This document shows positions 43,305 through 51,893 of a stretch of DNA of 64,000 bases, piece by piece (the stretch's first letter is position 1; each line of letters begins with the position of its first letter). The notes beneath the pieces were generated by a model. The model saw only the letters and a list, made by a program, of their open reading frames with translations, was not told the origin of the DNA and searched no databases. This stretch comes from CAWGOF01 sp963824225 (GTDB lineage: Bacteria; Acidobacteriota; Polarisedimenticolia; Polarisedimenticolales; Polarisedimenticolaceae), in the NCBI GenBank assembly GCA_963824225.1, contig CAWGOF010000003.1:3472001-3536000 (forward strand), read 5' to 3'. The translations under genes and the position numbers were made by a program.

Positions 43305-44974
43305 GCCGCGGGTTGGGTCGGGTCGTCGGCGCCGCGCTCGCGCTGCTCGCCGCGATCGGTTGCTCGTCGCCCGCACCGCCCGAGAACGTTACGGAGCAGG
43401 GTTCCTCGATGGACAAGCGTCTGGCCCAGTACACCGCGTTCCGCCTGACGACCGACCTGACCGCGCTCTCGGACAGCGAGCGCAAGATGCTGCCGCTCCT
43501 GATCGACGCGGCGCGCGCGATGGATGCCGCGTTCTGGCGTCAGGCGTACGGCGATCCGGAAGCGCTCCTCGCGTCGATCGACGATCCGCCGACGCGGCGC
43601 TACGCCGAGATCAACTACGGACCGTGGGATCGCCTGGCGGCGGACGAGCCGTTCGTCCCGGGCGTGGGACCGAAGCCCGCGGGCGCGAACCTGTACCCCG
43701 ACGATGCGACGAAGGACGAGGTCGTCGCCGCCGCGGCCGAATCGCCCGCTCGCGAGCGCGAGCTGAAGAGCGAGTACACGATCGTCGAGCGCGACGCTGC
43801 GCGGCGGCTCGTCGGTGTCCCGTACAGCCAAGCATTCAAGGACGAGATCGGCGTCGCGGCGGCAAAGCTGCGCGAGGCCGCGGCACTCGCCGAAGATCCC
43901 GGGCTGCGGCGTTACCTCGAGCTGCGCGCGCGGGCTCTCGAGACCGACGAGTACCGCGAGAGCGACCTGGCGTGGCTCGACATGAAGGACAACCGCCTGG
44001 ACATCGTGATCGGTCCGATCGAGACGTACGAGGACCAGCTGCTCGGGGCCAAGGCCGCGTTCGAGGCGTTCGTCCTGGTGAAGGACAAGGCGTGGAGCGC
44101 GCGCCTGGCCGGCTACGCCGCGCTCCTGCCCGGGCTGCAGCGCGGACTTCCGGTGCCCGAAGCCTACAAGCGCGAGACCCCCGGGACCGACTCGGACCTC
44201 AACGCGTACGACGCCGTGTACTTCGCCGGTGACTGCAACGCCGGATCGAAGACGATCGCCATCAATCTGCCGAACGACGAGCAGGTCCAGCTGCAGAAGG
44301 GCACGCGCCGGCTGCAGCTCAAGAACGCGATGCGGGCCAAGTACGACGCGATCCTCGTGCCGCTCTCCGAGCGGCTGATCGCCGAGGACCAGCGGCGGCA
44401 CGTGACGTTCGACGCGTTCTTCGCCACGACGATGTTCCACGAGGTGGCCCACGGCCTGGGGATCAAGAACACGATCAACGGGCGGGGCACCGTGCGCGAG
44501 GCGCTGGGGGAGCAGTTCGCGGCCCTCGAGGAGGGCAAGGCCGACATCCTGGGCCTCGACATGGTGGCCAAGCTCCACGCGCAGGGGAAGCTCGAGGGCG
44601 GGTCGATCGAGGACTACTACGTCACGTTCCTCGCCGGGATCTTCCGCTCGGTCCGGTTCGGCGCGGCGAGCGCGCACGGCCGGGCGAACATGGTGCGGTT
44701 CCACTTCTTCGAGCGTGAGGGGGCGTTCGAGCGCGACGCGGCGAGCGGCACGTACCGCGCGGACTTCGAGCGCATGCCGAAGGCCATCGCCGCGCTGTCG
44801 GAGAAGATCCTGCGCCTGCAGGGCGACGGCGATCTCGAGGGCGCGAAGGCGCTGGCGAGCGAGATGGGCTCGATCGGGCCGACGCTCGAGGCCGACCTCG
44901 AGCGGCTCGGTGCGGTGGGGATCCCCGTCGACGTCGTGTTCGAGCAGGGCGTGGACGTGCTCGGGCTGCGCTAG
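43301..44974 (+). CDS. Lipoprotein, M49-like (dipeptidyl peptidase III-related) zinc peptidase
   Basis: 557 residues from ATG 43301, overlapping the selenoprotein stop. Signal ALALLAAIGCSS puts a lipidated Cys near 21. The catalytic zone has HEVAHGLG (His380, Glu381, His384) and EEGKADILGL about 30 residues later with the further zinc ligand Glu. Classical DPP III has HExxxH (HELLGH); the short HExxH version plus EExKADxxGL occurs in the M49-like proteins sometimes attached to Nudix enzymes. Other conserved-looking parts are INYGPWDRLAADEPFV and YDAVYFAGDCNAGSK. It probably acts on peptides or as a hydrolase at the envelope. Confidence 0.82.
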   Translation: MSRGLGRVVGAALALLAAIGCSSPAPPENVTEQGSSMDKRLAQYTAFRLTTDLTALSDSERKMLPLLIDAARAMDAAFWRQAYGDPEALLASIDDPPTRRYAEINYGPWDRLAADEPFVPGVGPKPAGANLYPDDATKDEVVAAAAESPARERELKSEYTIVERDAARRLVGVPYSQAFKDEIGVAAAKLREAAALAEDPGLRRYLELRARALETDEYRESDLAWLDMKDNRLDIVIGPIETYEDQLLGAKAAFEAFVLVKDKAWSARLAGYAALLPGLQRGLPVPEAYKRETPGTDSDLNAYDAVYFAGDCNAGSKTIAINLPNDEQVQLQKGTRRLQLKNAMRAKYDAILVPLSERLIAEDQRRHVTFDAFFATTMFHEVAHGLGIKNTINGRGTVREALGEQFAALEEGKADILGLDMVAKLHAQGKLEGGSIEDYYVTFLAGIFRSVRFGAASAHGRANMVRFHFFEREGAFERDAASGTYRADFERMPKAIAALSEKILRLQGDGDLEGAKALASEMGSIGPTLEADLERLGAVGIPVDVVFEQGVDVLGLR

Positions 44975-45747
44975 CTCGAAGGCAGGTACAGGCTCCGGGC
45001 GGTCAGCACGCGATGATCGAGACCCGCGGCCCGGTCGAGCGTCCGTAGCGGCTCGGGCAGCTCGACCGGAAAGCGCCACGTGTCGGCCCGACCGCGGGCG
45101 CGAGCGAACGCAAGGACCCACTCGTCCCACCACGGGGCGACGGACCGCGCGATCGGCTCGACGACGAGCACCCGCGCGCCGCGGCCGGCGGCGCCGAGCA
45201 CACGGTCGCGCAAGCGCTCGCGCTCCTCGGCCCGCAGCTCGTTGACGGTCCAACCGAGGACGAGCGCAGCGCCGCGGCCGGGCAAGCGCTCGGTCACGAG
45301 CGATCCGCGACGCGCCCGTCCCGCGAGCCCGAGGTCGTGCCAGCTGGCCCGGCTCTCGCGGACGGCCCACGCGCTCTCGTCCACGCCGCGGATCGGCGGG
45401 GCCGCTCCGCGCGCGGCGAGGGCCCACGCGGCGCCGGCGGCCCCGGTTCCGCAGCCCAGGTCGACGATCTCCCGCGGCGCGGGCCGCGCGGCGTCGAGCG
45501 CGTCGACGATGCGCAGGAGCGTCAGCAGGTGCAGCGGCCCGTAGAACAGGGCGTACGCCGCGCGCTTGCCGGCGCTCGAGAACGGGGCGCCGCGCGCCAG
45601 CTCGCCGCCTGCGCCTCGGCGCTCGACGTACCAGCCCGAGAGTGCCTGGAGCGCCCGGCGGACCTCGGGCAACGTCCGGTCGGCGAGATGCCTCTCGCCT
45701 GCGGCCGCGAGCCACGCCGCGATCGCGTCCTCGGCCCGCGTCTCCAC
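44971..45747 (-). CDS. SAM-dependent methyltransferase
   Basis: 258 residues from GTG 45747; farther upstream starts would run into the neighbouring gene. The Rossmann motif I is IVDLGCGTGAAGAAWAL (~96-112), followed by acidic motif II (IRGVDESAWAVRE), motif IV region LVLGWTVNEL and VLVVEPIARSVAPWW. The NEL motif and overall plan resemble Rsm22/mitochondrial small-subunit-type methyltransferases, but no Cys cluster is seen, so the substrate is open. Its stop overlaps the stop of the convergent peptidase gene by 4 bp. Confidence 0.85.
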   Translation of the reverse strand: METRAEDAIAAWLAAAGERHLADRTLPEVRRALQALSGWYVERRGAGGELARGAPFSSAGKRAAYALFYGPLHLLTLLRIVDALDAARPAPREIVDLGCGTGAAGAAWALAARGAAPPIRGVDESAWAVRESRASWHDLGLAGRARRGSLVTERLPGRGAALVLGWTVNELRAEERERLRDRVLGAAGRGARVLVVEPIARSVAPWWDEWVLAFARARGRADTWRFPVELPEPLRTLDRAAGLDHRVLTARSLYLPSS

Positions 45748-45772
45748 GGGCGCATGGTAGATGAGCGGGGGG

Positions 45773-45976
45773 TCAGCTGGCCTGGGCGCGGTAGAACTTG
45801 ATGACGGCGCGGCCCTCATCTTCGAGCTCGTAGCCCAGCTTGCGCGCCTTGGTCACGGCGGTCGAGCGCGCCGGCGACCAGGCGACCCCCTGGCCGGTCG
45901 AGGTGTCCTCGACTTCGAACCAGATCTGCCGGTCCCCGCCTCGGTAGCAGTAGACTTTGTACAGGACCGCGTGCAT
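45773..45976 (-). CDS. Small protein, unknown function
   Basis: 67 residues from ATG 45976 with GGGAGAG upstream; ATG 46006 would add ten residues. MHAVLYKVYCYRGGDRQIWF is followed by a Ser/Thr-rich middle and KARKLGYELEDEGRAVIKFY. No family recognised. It looks like a compact alpha-beta protein without export signal. It lies 25 nt upstream of the methyltransferase gene on the same strand. The 150-nt gap upstream holds TTACGCAGAGGCGCGGAG and a G+C-rich stretch, nothing else I can support. Confidence 0.6.
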   Translation of the reverse strand: MHAVLYKVYCYRGGDRQIWFEVEDTSTGQGVAWSPARSTAVTKARKLGYELEDEGRAVIKFYRAQAS

Positions 45977-46152
45977 CTGCGTCTCTCCCGTCGTCGTGTC
46001 CGCCATTGAGTTACGCAGAGGCGCGGAGTGCAGCAAGCGCTTTTCTCGTGCTTGTCTCGCGCGGCCACCGCGCGCCGCGCCGCGTTTTCCGGATCCGCGT
46101 GCCGATCCCGCTGCCGAACCCGGAAAAGCCGGACGTCGCGTAGACTGGGGAC

Positions 46153-47403
46153 GTGTTTGCGATCGCATGCGCCGCCGCTCTGCTGGCCGCGGACGCGCCA
46201 CCCCCCGGTCCGGCCGAGACGCAGCCCGATCTCGATCCGGCCACGCTCGCCCGAACGGTCCAGGCGGTCGTGACCGAGCTGCGGGGGCTCGCGTTCGAGC
46301 GCGACGTACCGGTGCGGGTGATCGGCGACGACGCGGCGAGCCGGTATCTGACCGATCGGATCCAGGCGTTCCACTCGGCCGAGGAGATCGACCGCACCGA
46401 GCTGGCCCTGCAGACGATCGGCCTCCTGCCACCCCGGTTCGACGTGATGGACGCGTTCGTCGACGTGATGCGCAAGCAGGCCGCCGGGTACTACGACCCG
46501 ACCACGGGGGCGTTCTACCTGCTCGATGACGTTCCCGCCGCATCGGCCCGCGTCGTGATGGCGCACGAGCTGACGCACGCCCTCGAGGACCAGCATTTCG
46601 ATCTCGACGCCCGTCTGCGCGAGGTGCTGGACGACGACGACAAGCTGCTCGCGCGCGCGGCGATCCACGAGGGCAGCGCGACGCTGCTGATGATGGCGTA
46701 CCTGGTGCGCGCGATCGCCACGGGCACGATCGACGCCGAAGCCCTGGCGTCGTTTCAGGAGATGTCCCAGACGGCATCGCTCCGAGACATGCCCCCCGCG
46801 CTGCAGCGCGAGATCGTCGCCCCCTACCTCCTGGGTGCGGCGTTCCTGGCTCGCGGCGACCTGCTCCGGGCGGCGGGTGAGTTCCCGGCCGCCGACGTCG
46901 ACCAGGCGTATCGCGACCCTCCGGCGTCGAGCGAGCAGATCCTGCATCCGGGAAAGTACTGGGGTCCCGAGCCCAAGGACCCGCCGCGCTCCGTCCCGCC
47001 GACGGACGCCGGGACGGCGCTCGGCCCGGGCTTCGAGCGCACGGCGACGGGCGTGATGGGCGAGCTGGGGCTCGGTCCGCTCGTCGGGGCGCCCACACCG
47101 ACCGACCTACGGGACCTCCAGGCCCAGGACGCGTCGCGCTGGACCAACGCTTGGGCCGCGGGCTGGGGCGGCGACCGGTGGGAGCTGTGGCAGGACGGTG
47201 ACACCGCGGTCGTGGTGCTCTCGACGGTGTGGGACACGACGCGCGACGCCGAGGAGTTCCTCTCCGGACTGCGCACGCACGGCGATCTGCACGCGCACGT
47301 CGAGCTGCACGCGCGGCGTGAGGCGGATCGGGTGGCCGTCGTCGCCGGTGTCGGGCGGCGCCGGGCGCAGAAGGTGCTCGCGAGCGTGCTCGCCCGACGG
47401 TAA
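46153..47403 (+). CDS. Exported HExxH zinc metallopeptidase, uncharacterised family
   Basis: 416 residues from GTG 46153 with a short signal (FAIACAAALLAADA). The motif HELTHALEDQHFDLD (His138, Glu139, His142) is followed about 30 residues later by IHEGSATLLMMAYL, which supplies the third ligand candidate. Such HELTHALQDQHF proteins are uncharacterised, mostly periplasmic or membrane-associated. The C-terminal ~90 residues (WELWQDGDTAVVVLSTVWDT) form a separate beta-rich domain. A TAGACT box at 46141-46146 places the likely transcription start at the GTG itself, so the mRNA may be leaderless; there is no Shine-Dalgarno. Confidence 0.8.
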   Translation: MFAIACAAALLAADAPPPGPAETQPDLDPATLARTVQAVVTELRGLAFERDVPVRVIGDDAASRYLTDRIQAFHSAEEIDRTELALQTIGLLPPRFDVMDAFVDVMRKQAAGYYDPTTGAFYLLDDVPAASARVVMAHELTHALEDQHFDLDARLREVLDDDDKLLARAAIHEGSATLLMMAYLVRAIATGTIDAEALASFQEMSQTASLRDMPPALQREIVAPYLLGAAFLARGDLLRAAGEFPAADVDQAYRDPPASSEQILHPGKYWGPEPKDPPRSVPPTDAGTALGPGFERTATGVMGELGLGPLVGAPTPTDLRDLQAQDASRWTNAWAAGWGGDRWELWQDGDTAVVVLSTVWDTTRDAEEFLSGLRTHGDLHAHVELHARREADRVAVVAGVGRRRAQKVLASVLARR

Positions 47404-47458
47404 AGTGAGACTACCGGGTCAGGGTCACGATTCGACCGAACCAAGGAGGCCAGGGACG

Positions 47459-48067
47459 ATGGCACACGAGCTGCCCCAGCTCCCGTACAAGTTCGACGCG
47501 CTCGAACCGCACATCGACGCGAAAACGATGGAGATCCACCACGACAAGCACCACGCGACGTACGTGGCGAAGCTGAACGACGCGATCAAGGGCCAGAGCG
47601 ACCTCGAGTCCCGCTCGCTCGTCGAGCTGTTGCGCGATCTGAACACGCTGCCCGAGGCGATTCGCAACGCGGTGCGCAACCACGGTGGCGGTCACCTGAA
47701 CCACTCGATGTTCTGGAAGCTCATGAAGGCCGGCGGCGGCGGGGAGCCCTCGGGCGACCTGGGCGACGCGATCCGCTCGACGTTCGGCTCGTTCCAGGAG
47801 TTCCAGACGAAGTTCGGCGACGCCGCGGCCAATCGGTTCGGCTCGGGCTGGGCCTGGCTCTCGGTCAAGGGCGGCAAGCTCGAGATCGCGTCGACGGCGA
47901 ACCAGGACAATCCGCTGATGGACGGGGCCAAGCCGGTGCTGGGCCTCGACGTGTGGGAGCACGCGTACTACCTGAAGTATCAGAACCGGCGGCCCGAGTA
48001 CATCCAGGCGTGGTGGAACGTAGTCAACTGGGACCAGGCCGCGGAGAACTTCCGCCAGGCCCGCTAG
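47459..48067 (+). CDS. sodA: Superoxide dismutase, Mn type
   Basis: 202 residues with AAGGAGG before ATG 47459. All four metal ligands are in their usual contexts: IHHDKHHATY, HLNHSMFW, and the C-terminal LDVWEHAYYLKYQNRR. GGGHLNHSMFW and NQDNPLMDG (the Gln of the outer sphere in the C-terminal domain) are features of Mn enzymes rather than Fe enzymes. It converts superoxide to peroxide and oxygen in the cytosol. Single gene; its last bases overlap the stop of the convergent symporter gene. Confidence 0.96.
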   Translation: MAHELPQLPYKFDALEPHIDAKTMEIHHDKHHATYVAKLNDAIKGQSDLESRSLVELLRDLNTLPEAIRNAVRNHGGGHLNHSMFWKLMKAGGGGEPSGDLGDAIRSTFGSFQEFQTKFGDAAANRFGSGWAWLSVKGGKLEIASTANQDNPLMDGAKPVLGLDVWEHAYYLKYQNRRPEYIQAWWNVVNWDQAAENFRQAR

Positions 48068-49398
48068 TCGGGGGCCGCTTCGCTCCACAGGTGCGTGTTC
48101 GTCTCGCTGACGAGCACGCGCCCCAGGGCGAGGAGCGAGATCAGGTTCGGCACGGCCATCAGGCCGTTGGCGATGTCGGCGAACGACCAGACGGCGCCGA
48201 GCGACGTGACCGATCCGACCATCACCGCCACGACCCACAGGAAGCGGTACGGCCGGATCACCACGGCGCCGAACAGGTACTCGGCCGCCTTCTCGCCGTA
48301 GTACGACCAGCCCAGGATCGTCGAGAACACGAACGTCAGGAGCCCGAGCGTCAGCACGATCGGGCCGACGACGTGCATGTCGGCGAATGCCGCGCGGGTC
48401 AGCGCCGCGCCCCCGACGCCGTCGACCCAGTGGCCCGAGTTGACCACCACGAGGCCGGTCATCAGGCACACCACGACCGTGTCCCAGAACGTCCCGGTCG
48501 ACGAGACCAGCGCTTGCCGCACGGGGTTCTTGGTCTGGGCCGCGGCGGCGACGATCGGGGCGCTCCCCAGGCCCGACTCGTTCGAGAACAGGCCGCGGGC
48601 GATCCCGTAGCGCATCGCCTCGCGCACGCCTGCGCCGAGGAACCCGCCGACCGCCGCCTGGCCGTCGAACGCCGAGACGACGATCAGCCGGATCGTCTCG
48701 GGGAGCCGCGCGTAGCCGGCGACGAGCAGGATCGCGCAGCCGACGACGTACGTGATCGCCATGAACGGGACGAGGCCCTCGCACACGCGGGCGATCGAGC
48801 GGATCCCGCCGAGGATCACGACCGCGGTCAGCGCGGTCATGATCGCGCCCGAGATCCACGGGCTGATGCCGAACGTCTCGCGCACCATCGTCGAGATCGA
48901 GTTGGCCTGGACCATGTTGCCGATCCCGAACGCCGCGACCGCGGTCAGCGCGGCGAACACGAGGCCGAGCCAGCGCATACCGAGCCCGCGCTCGAGCACG
49001 TACATCGGTCCGCCGGCCATCGCTCCGGACGGGGTGCGGATGCGGTACTTGACCGACAGCAGCGCCTCGGCGTATTTCGTCGCGATGCCGAACACGCCGG
49101 TGAGCCACATCCACAGCACGGCGCCAGGCCCGCCGGCGGCCACCGCGGTCGACACGCCGACGATGTTGCCCGTCCCGATCGTCGCCGCGAGCGCCGTCGT
49201 CAGGGCGCCGAAGTGGCTGACGTCCCCCTCGCCTTCCTGGCTGCGCTGGAACGACAGGCGGATCGCCTTGCCCAGATAGCGCTGGATCAGCCGCAGCCGG
49301 AACGTCAAGTAGACGTGGGTCCCGAACAGCAGGATCAGGAGCGGCGGCCCCCAGACCACGTCGCTGATCCGGGACAGGATCTGCTCGAGCTGCTCCAT
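48064..49398 (-). CDS. Sodium:alanine/glycine symporter (AGCS family)
   Basis: 444 residues from ATG 49398. A ten- to eleven-helix permease with the AGCS signatures GALTTALAATIGTGNIVGVS, GAVLWMWLTGVFGIATKYAE, GGPMYVLERGLG and the Na+/substrate region GLFSNESGLGSAPIVAAAA. It imports alanine or glycine together with Na+ (or H+). An ABC Na+-extruder-like system (NatAB type) is encoded divergently at 49480, which could be functionally linked through sodium, though this is inference. No riboswitch was seen in the 81-bp shared promoter region. Confidence 0.95.
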   Translation of the reverse strand: MEQLEQILSRISDVVWGPPLLILLFGTHVYLTFRLRLIQRYLGKAIRLSFQRSQEGEGDVSHFGALTTALAATIGTGNIVGVSTAVAAGGPGAVLWMWLTGVFGIATKYAEALLSVKYRIRTPSGAMAGGPMYVLERGLGMRWLGLVFAALTAVAAFGIGNMVQANSISTMVRETFGISPWISGAIMTALTAVVILGGIRSIARVCEGLVPFMAITYVVGCAILLVAGYARLPETIRLIVVSAFDGQAAVGGFLGAGVREAMRYGIARGLFSNESGLGSAPIVAAAAQTKNPVRQALVSSTGTFWDTVVVCLMTGLVVVNSGHWVDGVGGAALTRAAFADMHVVGPIVLTLGLLTFVFSTILGWSYYGEKAAEYLFGAVVIRPYRFLWVVAVMVGSVTSLGAVWSFADIANGLMAVPNLISLLALGRVLVSETNTHLWSEAAPD

Positions 49399-49479
49399 GG
49401 CGCCGGAAAACCTCGGTCCCCCGGCGTCCGTAGTCAACCGGGCGGGCGTGGCATAATGCCGGTCCGCACGGAGTCTCTC

Positions 49480-50451
49480 ATGCCCCACGCGATCGTGCTC
49501 GAGAAAGTCACCCGCTCGTTCGGCTCGTTCGTCGCCGTTAAGGACCTCGACCTCGTGATCCCGCGTGGCGGGCTGTACGGGTTCATCGGTCCGAACGGCG
49601 CGGGCAAGACGACGACGATCCGGATGATCATGTCGATCCTGTTCCCCGACTCCGGGCGCGTCGAGGTCCTGGGCCACGGCTCGGCCCTCGAGGCCAAGGA
49701 CCAGATCGGCTACCTGCCCGAGGAGCGCGGCGTGTACAAGAAGATGCGCGTCGGCGCGTTCTTGAACTACATCGCACGCCTGAAGGGCCAGGATGGCGCG
49801 AACCTCGGACGTAAGGTCAATGACTGGCTGGCCAAGGTCGAGCTGAAGGACGTCGCCGGCAAGCGCTGCGAGGAGCTGTCGAAGGGCATGCAGCAGAAGG
49901 TCCAGTTCATCGCCGCCGTGATCCACGAGCCCGAGCTACTGATCCTCGACGAGCCGTTCAGCGGGCTCGACCCGGTGAACATGCGGCTCCTGCGCGAGCT
50001 GATCCTCGAGCAGCACAAGCGCGGGGCGACGATCATCTTCTCGACGCACGTGATGTCCCAGGCCGAGCAGATCTGCGACCAGGTGGTGATGATCCACAAG
50101 GGGCTGAAGCGCCTCGACGACACGGTGCGCGGGATCCGCGCGCGGTTCGATCCGCGGACGATCCTGTTCGAGCCGCTCGATCCCGCGGCATCGCTCGCGC
50201 CGATCGAGGCGCTGCCGGCGGTGGGGGCTGTGGCGCGCGTCGCCGGGGTGTACGAGATCTCCGTGCACGAGGGGGCGGATCCGGCGCAGGCGATGCAGTC
50301 GGTCGCCGCAGCGGTGCCCCCGGCGCGGCTCGAGCTCAGGCGGCCGACGCTCGAGGACGTGTTCGTCCAGATCGTGACCGAGGAGGAGGGCGAGGCGACG
50401 TCGCTGCGCGCGGCGCTGCGCGCCGGTGCCCCGGTCGAGGTGCGAGCATGA
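49480..50451 (+). CDS. ABC transporter ATPase, NatA-like
   Basis: 323 residues. ATG 49480 has GGAG 8 nt upstream; ATG 49456 is in frame but lacks one. Walker A GPNGAGKTT (~37-45), signature LSKGMQQKVQ (the SKG form usual in NatA-like proteins), Walker B LLILDEPFSGLDP and switch His in FSTHVMSQAE. The C-terminal domain (FDPRTILFEPLDPAASL ...) is DrrA/NatA-like and unique to export ATPases of this group. The permease starts inside its stop codon. Confidence 0.92.
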   Translation: MPHAIVLEKVTRSFGSFVAVKDLDLVIPRGGLYGFIGPNGAGKTTTIRMIMSILFPDSGRVEVLGHGSALEAKDQIGYLPEERGVYKKMRVGAFLNYIARLKGQDGANLGRKVNDWLAKVELKDVAGKRCEELSKGMQQKVQFIAAVIHEPELLILDEPFSGLDPVNMRLLRELILEQHKRGATIIFSTHVMSQAEQICDQVVMIHKGLKRLDDTVRGIRARFDPRTILFEPLDPAASLAPIEALPAVGAVARVAGVYEISVHEGADPAQAMQSVAAAVPPARLELRRPTLEDVFVQIVTEEEGEATSLRAALRAGAPVEVRA

Positions 50452-51827
50452 ACAAGACCTGGCACGTCGCGGTGCGCGAGTTCCTGTCCACGGTGACCAC
50501 GAAGGGGTTCGTCCTCGGCCTGCTCGTGCCTCCGTTGATGATCGGCTTGATGTCGATCCTCATGCCGCTTCTGATGAAGAACGATGCGCCGAAGATCGAG
50601 GGCGAGGTCGCGGTGGCCGATCCGACGGGCGCGATCGTCCCGCGGCTCGAGGCCTATCTCGCGCCCGAGGCGATCGTCGGGCGCCGCGAGGCCGCGCGGC
50701 AGCGGCTCGTCGAGCAGAACCCGGTGCTCCCCGTGGCCGAGAAGGCCGCCGGACCGCAGGCCAAGCAGGCGATGGACGCGCTTCTCGGCGAGGTCCCGCT
50801 GCTACGCGTCGTGCCCGTGTCGCCCGGCGAGTCGCTCGACACGGCGAAGGACGCCCTGCGCAAGGGCGAGGTCGCCGACGGTGGGCGGCTCGCGGTGGTT
50901 GCAGTCCACCCGGATGCGGTCACGCGCGGGGCCGACGCCCAGGCCTACGGCAGCTACGACCTGTTCGTGCGGGCCAAGCTCGACGACCGGATCGAGGACG
51001 AGATCCAGGACGGCATGCGCGACACGATCGTCGCCGCGCGGGTCGAGGCCCAGGGGCTCGACCGCGCGCAGATCGAGTCGCTGACCAAGGTGCCGCGGGT
51101 GCGCTCGACGACGGTCACCGCCGGCGGGGAGAAGCAGACGAACCAGGTGCTGAACATGCTCCTGCCCGCGGCGTTCATGGGGCTGCTCCTCGTGTCGGTC
51201 ATGACCGGCGGCCAGTACCTGCTGACGACGACGATCGAGGAGAAGTCGAGCCGGATCGTCGAGGTGTTGCTCTCGGCGGTGTCGCCGATGCAGCTGATGA
51301 CCGGGAAGATCCTGGGCCAGATGGCGGTCGGGTCGCTGATCCTGATGCTCTATGCCGGCATGGGGATCGCGGCCCTCGTGTCCTTCGCCGCGCTCGGTGT
51401 GCTCGACATGTCGCTGTTGATCTACCTCGGGATCTTCTACGTCCTGGCGTACTTCCTCATCGCGTCGTTCATGGCCGCGGTCGGCGCGGCGGTCAACGAG
51501 ATGCGCGAGGCCCAGACCCTGATGACGCCGGCGATCCTGGTGATCATGTTCCCGTGGCTCCTGTGGTTGCCGATCACGCGCGATCCGAACGGGACGTTCG
51601 CCGTGGCCTGCAGCTTCATCCCGCCGATCAACACGTTCGTGATGATGCTGCGGATGACGACCACGACGCCTCCGCCGGCGTGGCAGGTGTGGGTGTCGAT
51701 CGCGATCTCGATCGTCTCGGTCTACGTCGCCCTGCGGCTCGCGGCCAAGATCTTCCGCATCGGCCTGCTGATGTTCGGCAAGCCGCCGAACTTCGCCACC
51801 ATGCTCCGCTGGGCCCGCATGGCCTAA
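50448..51827 (+). CDS. ABC-2 exporter permease, NatB-like
   Basis: 459 residues; ATG overlaps the ATPase stop. The NatB plan: helix 1 (FVLGLLVPPLMIGLMSILM), a large extracytoplasmic domain (~45-240), and six C-terminal helices with TTTIEEKSSRIVEVLLSAVS followed by PMQLMTGKILGQ, the motif shared by NatB permeases. NatAB of Bacillus expels Na+; other members export different compounds, so the substrate is unproven. A REP-like hairpin lies immediately after the stop. Confidence 0.92.
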   Translation: MNKTWHVAVREFLSTVTTKGFVLGLLVPPLMIGLMSILMPLLMKNDAPKIEGEVAVADPTGAIVPRLEAYLAPEAIVGRREAARQRLVEQNPVLPVAEKAAGPQAKQAMDALLGEVPLLRVVPVSPGESLDTAKDALRKGEVADGGRLAVVAVHPDAVTRGADAQAYGSYDLFVRAKLDDRIEDEIQDGMRDTIVAARVEAQGLDRAQIESLTKVPRVRSTTVTAGGEKQTNQVLNMLLPAAFMGLLLVSVMTGGQYLLTTTIEEKSSRIVEVLLSAVSPMQLMTGKILGQMAVGSLILMLYAGMGIAALVSFAALGVLDMSLLIYLGIFYVLAYFLIASFMAAVGAAVNEMREAQTLMTPAILVIMFPWLLWLPITRDPNGTFAVACSFIPPINTFVMMLRMTTTTPPPAWQVWVSIAISIVSVYVALRLAAKIFRIGLLMFGKPPNFATMLRWARMA

Positions 51828-51833
51828 CGGCAT

Positions 51834-51893
51834 AACGGGGACACTCTCCGTTTCTACCCCATTTGGGGCAGAAACGGTGCCTGTCCCCGTTTT
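51834..51893. repeat. Palindromic REP-like element, AACGGGGACACTCTCC family
   Basis: AACGGGGACACTCTCCGTTTC at the left and GAAACGGTGCCTGTCCCCGTTTT at the right are imperfectly complementary about the core ACCCCATTTGGGGC. The element fills the gap between convergent genes, touching the minus-strand stop TGA at 51893-51895, and can serve as a terminator for both. Confidence 0.75.

Noticed and set aside
46007..46040. TTACGCAGAGGCGCGGAG as a dispersed repeat
   Set aside because: The wording resembles repeats I have seen in other genomes, but only one copy is visible here, so a repeat call is not supported.
47953..49479. Long plus-strand extension upstream of the NatA-like ATPase
   Set aside because: It is antisense to the AGCS symporter; the ATPase domain starts at 49480.
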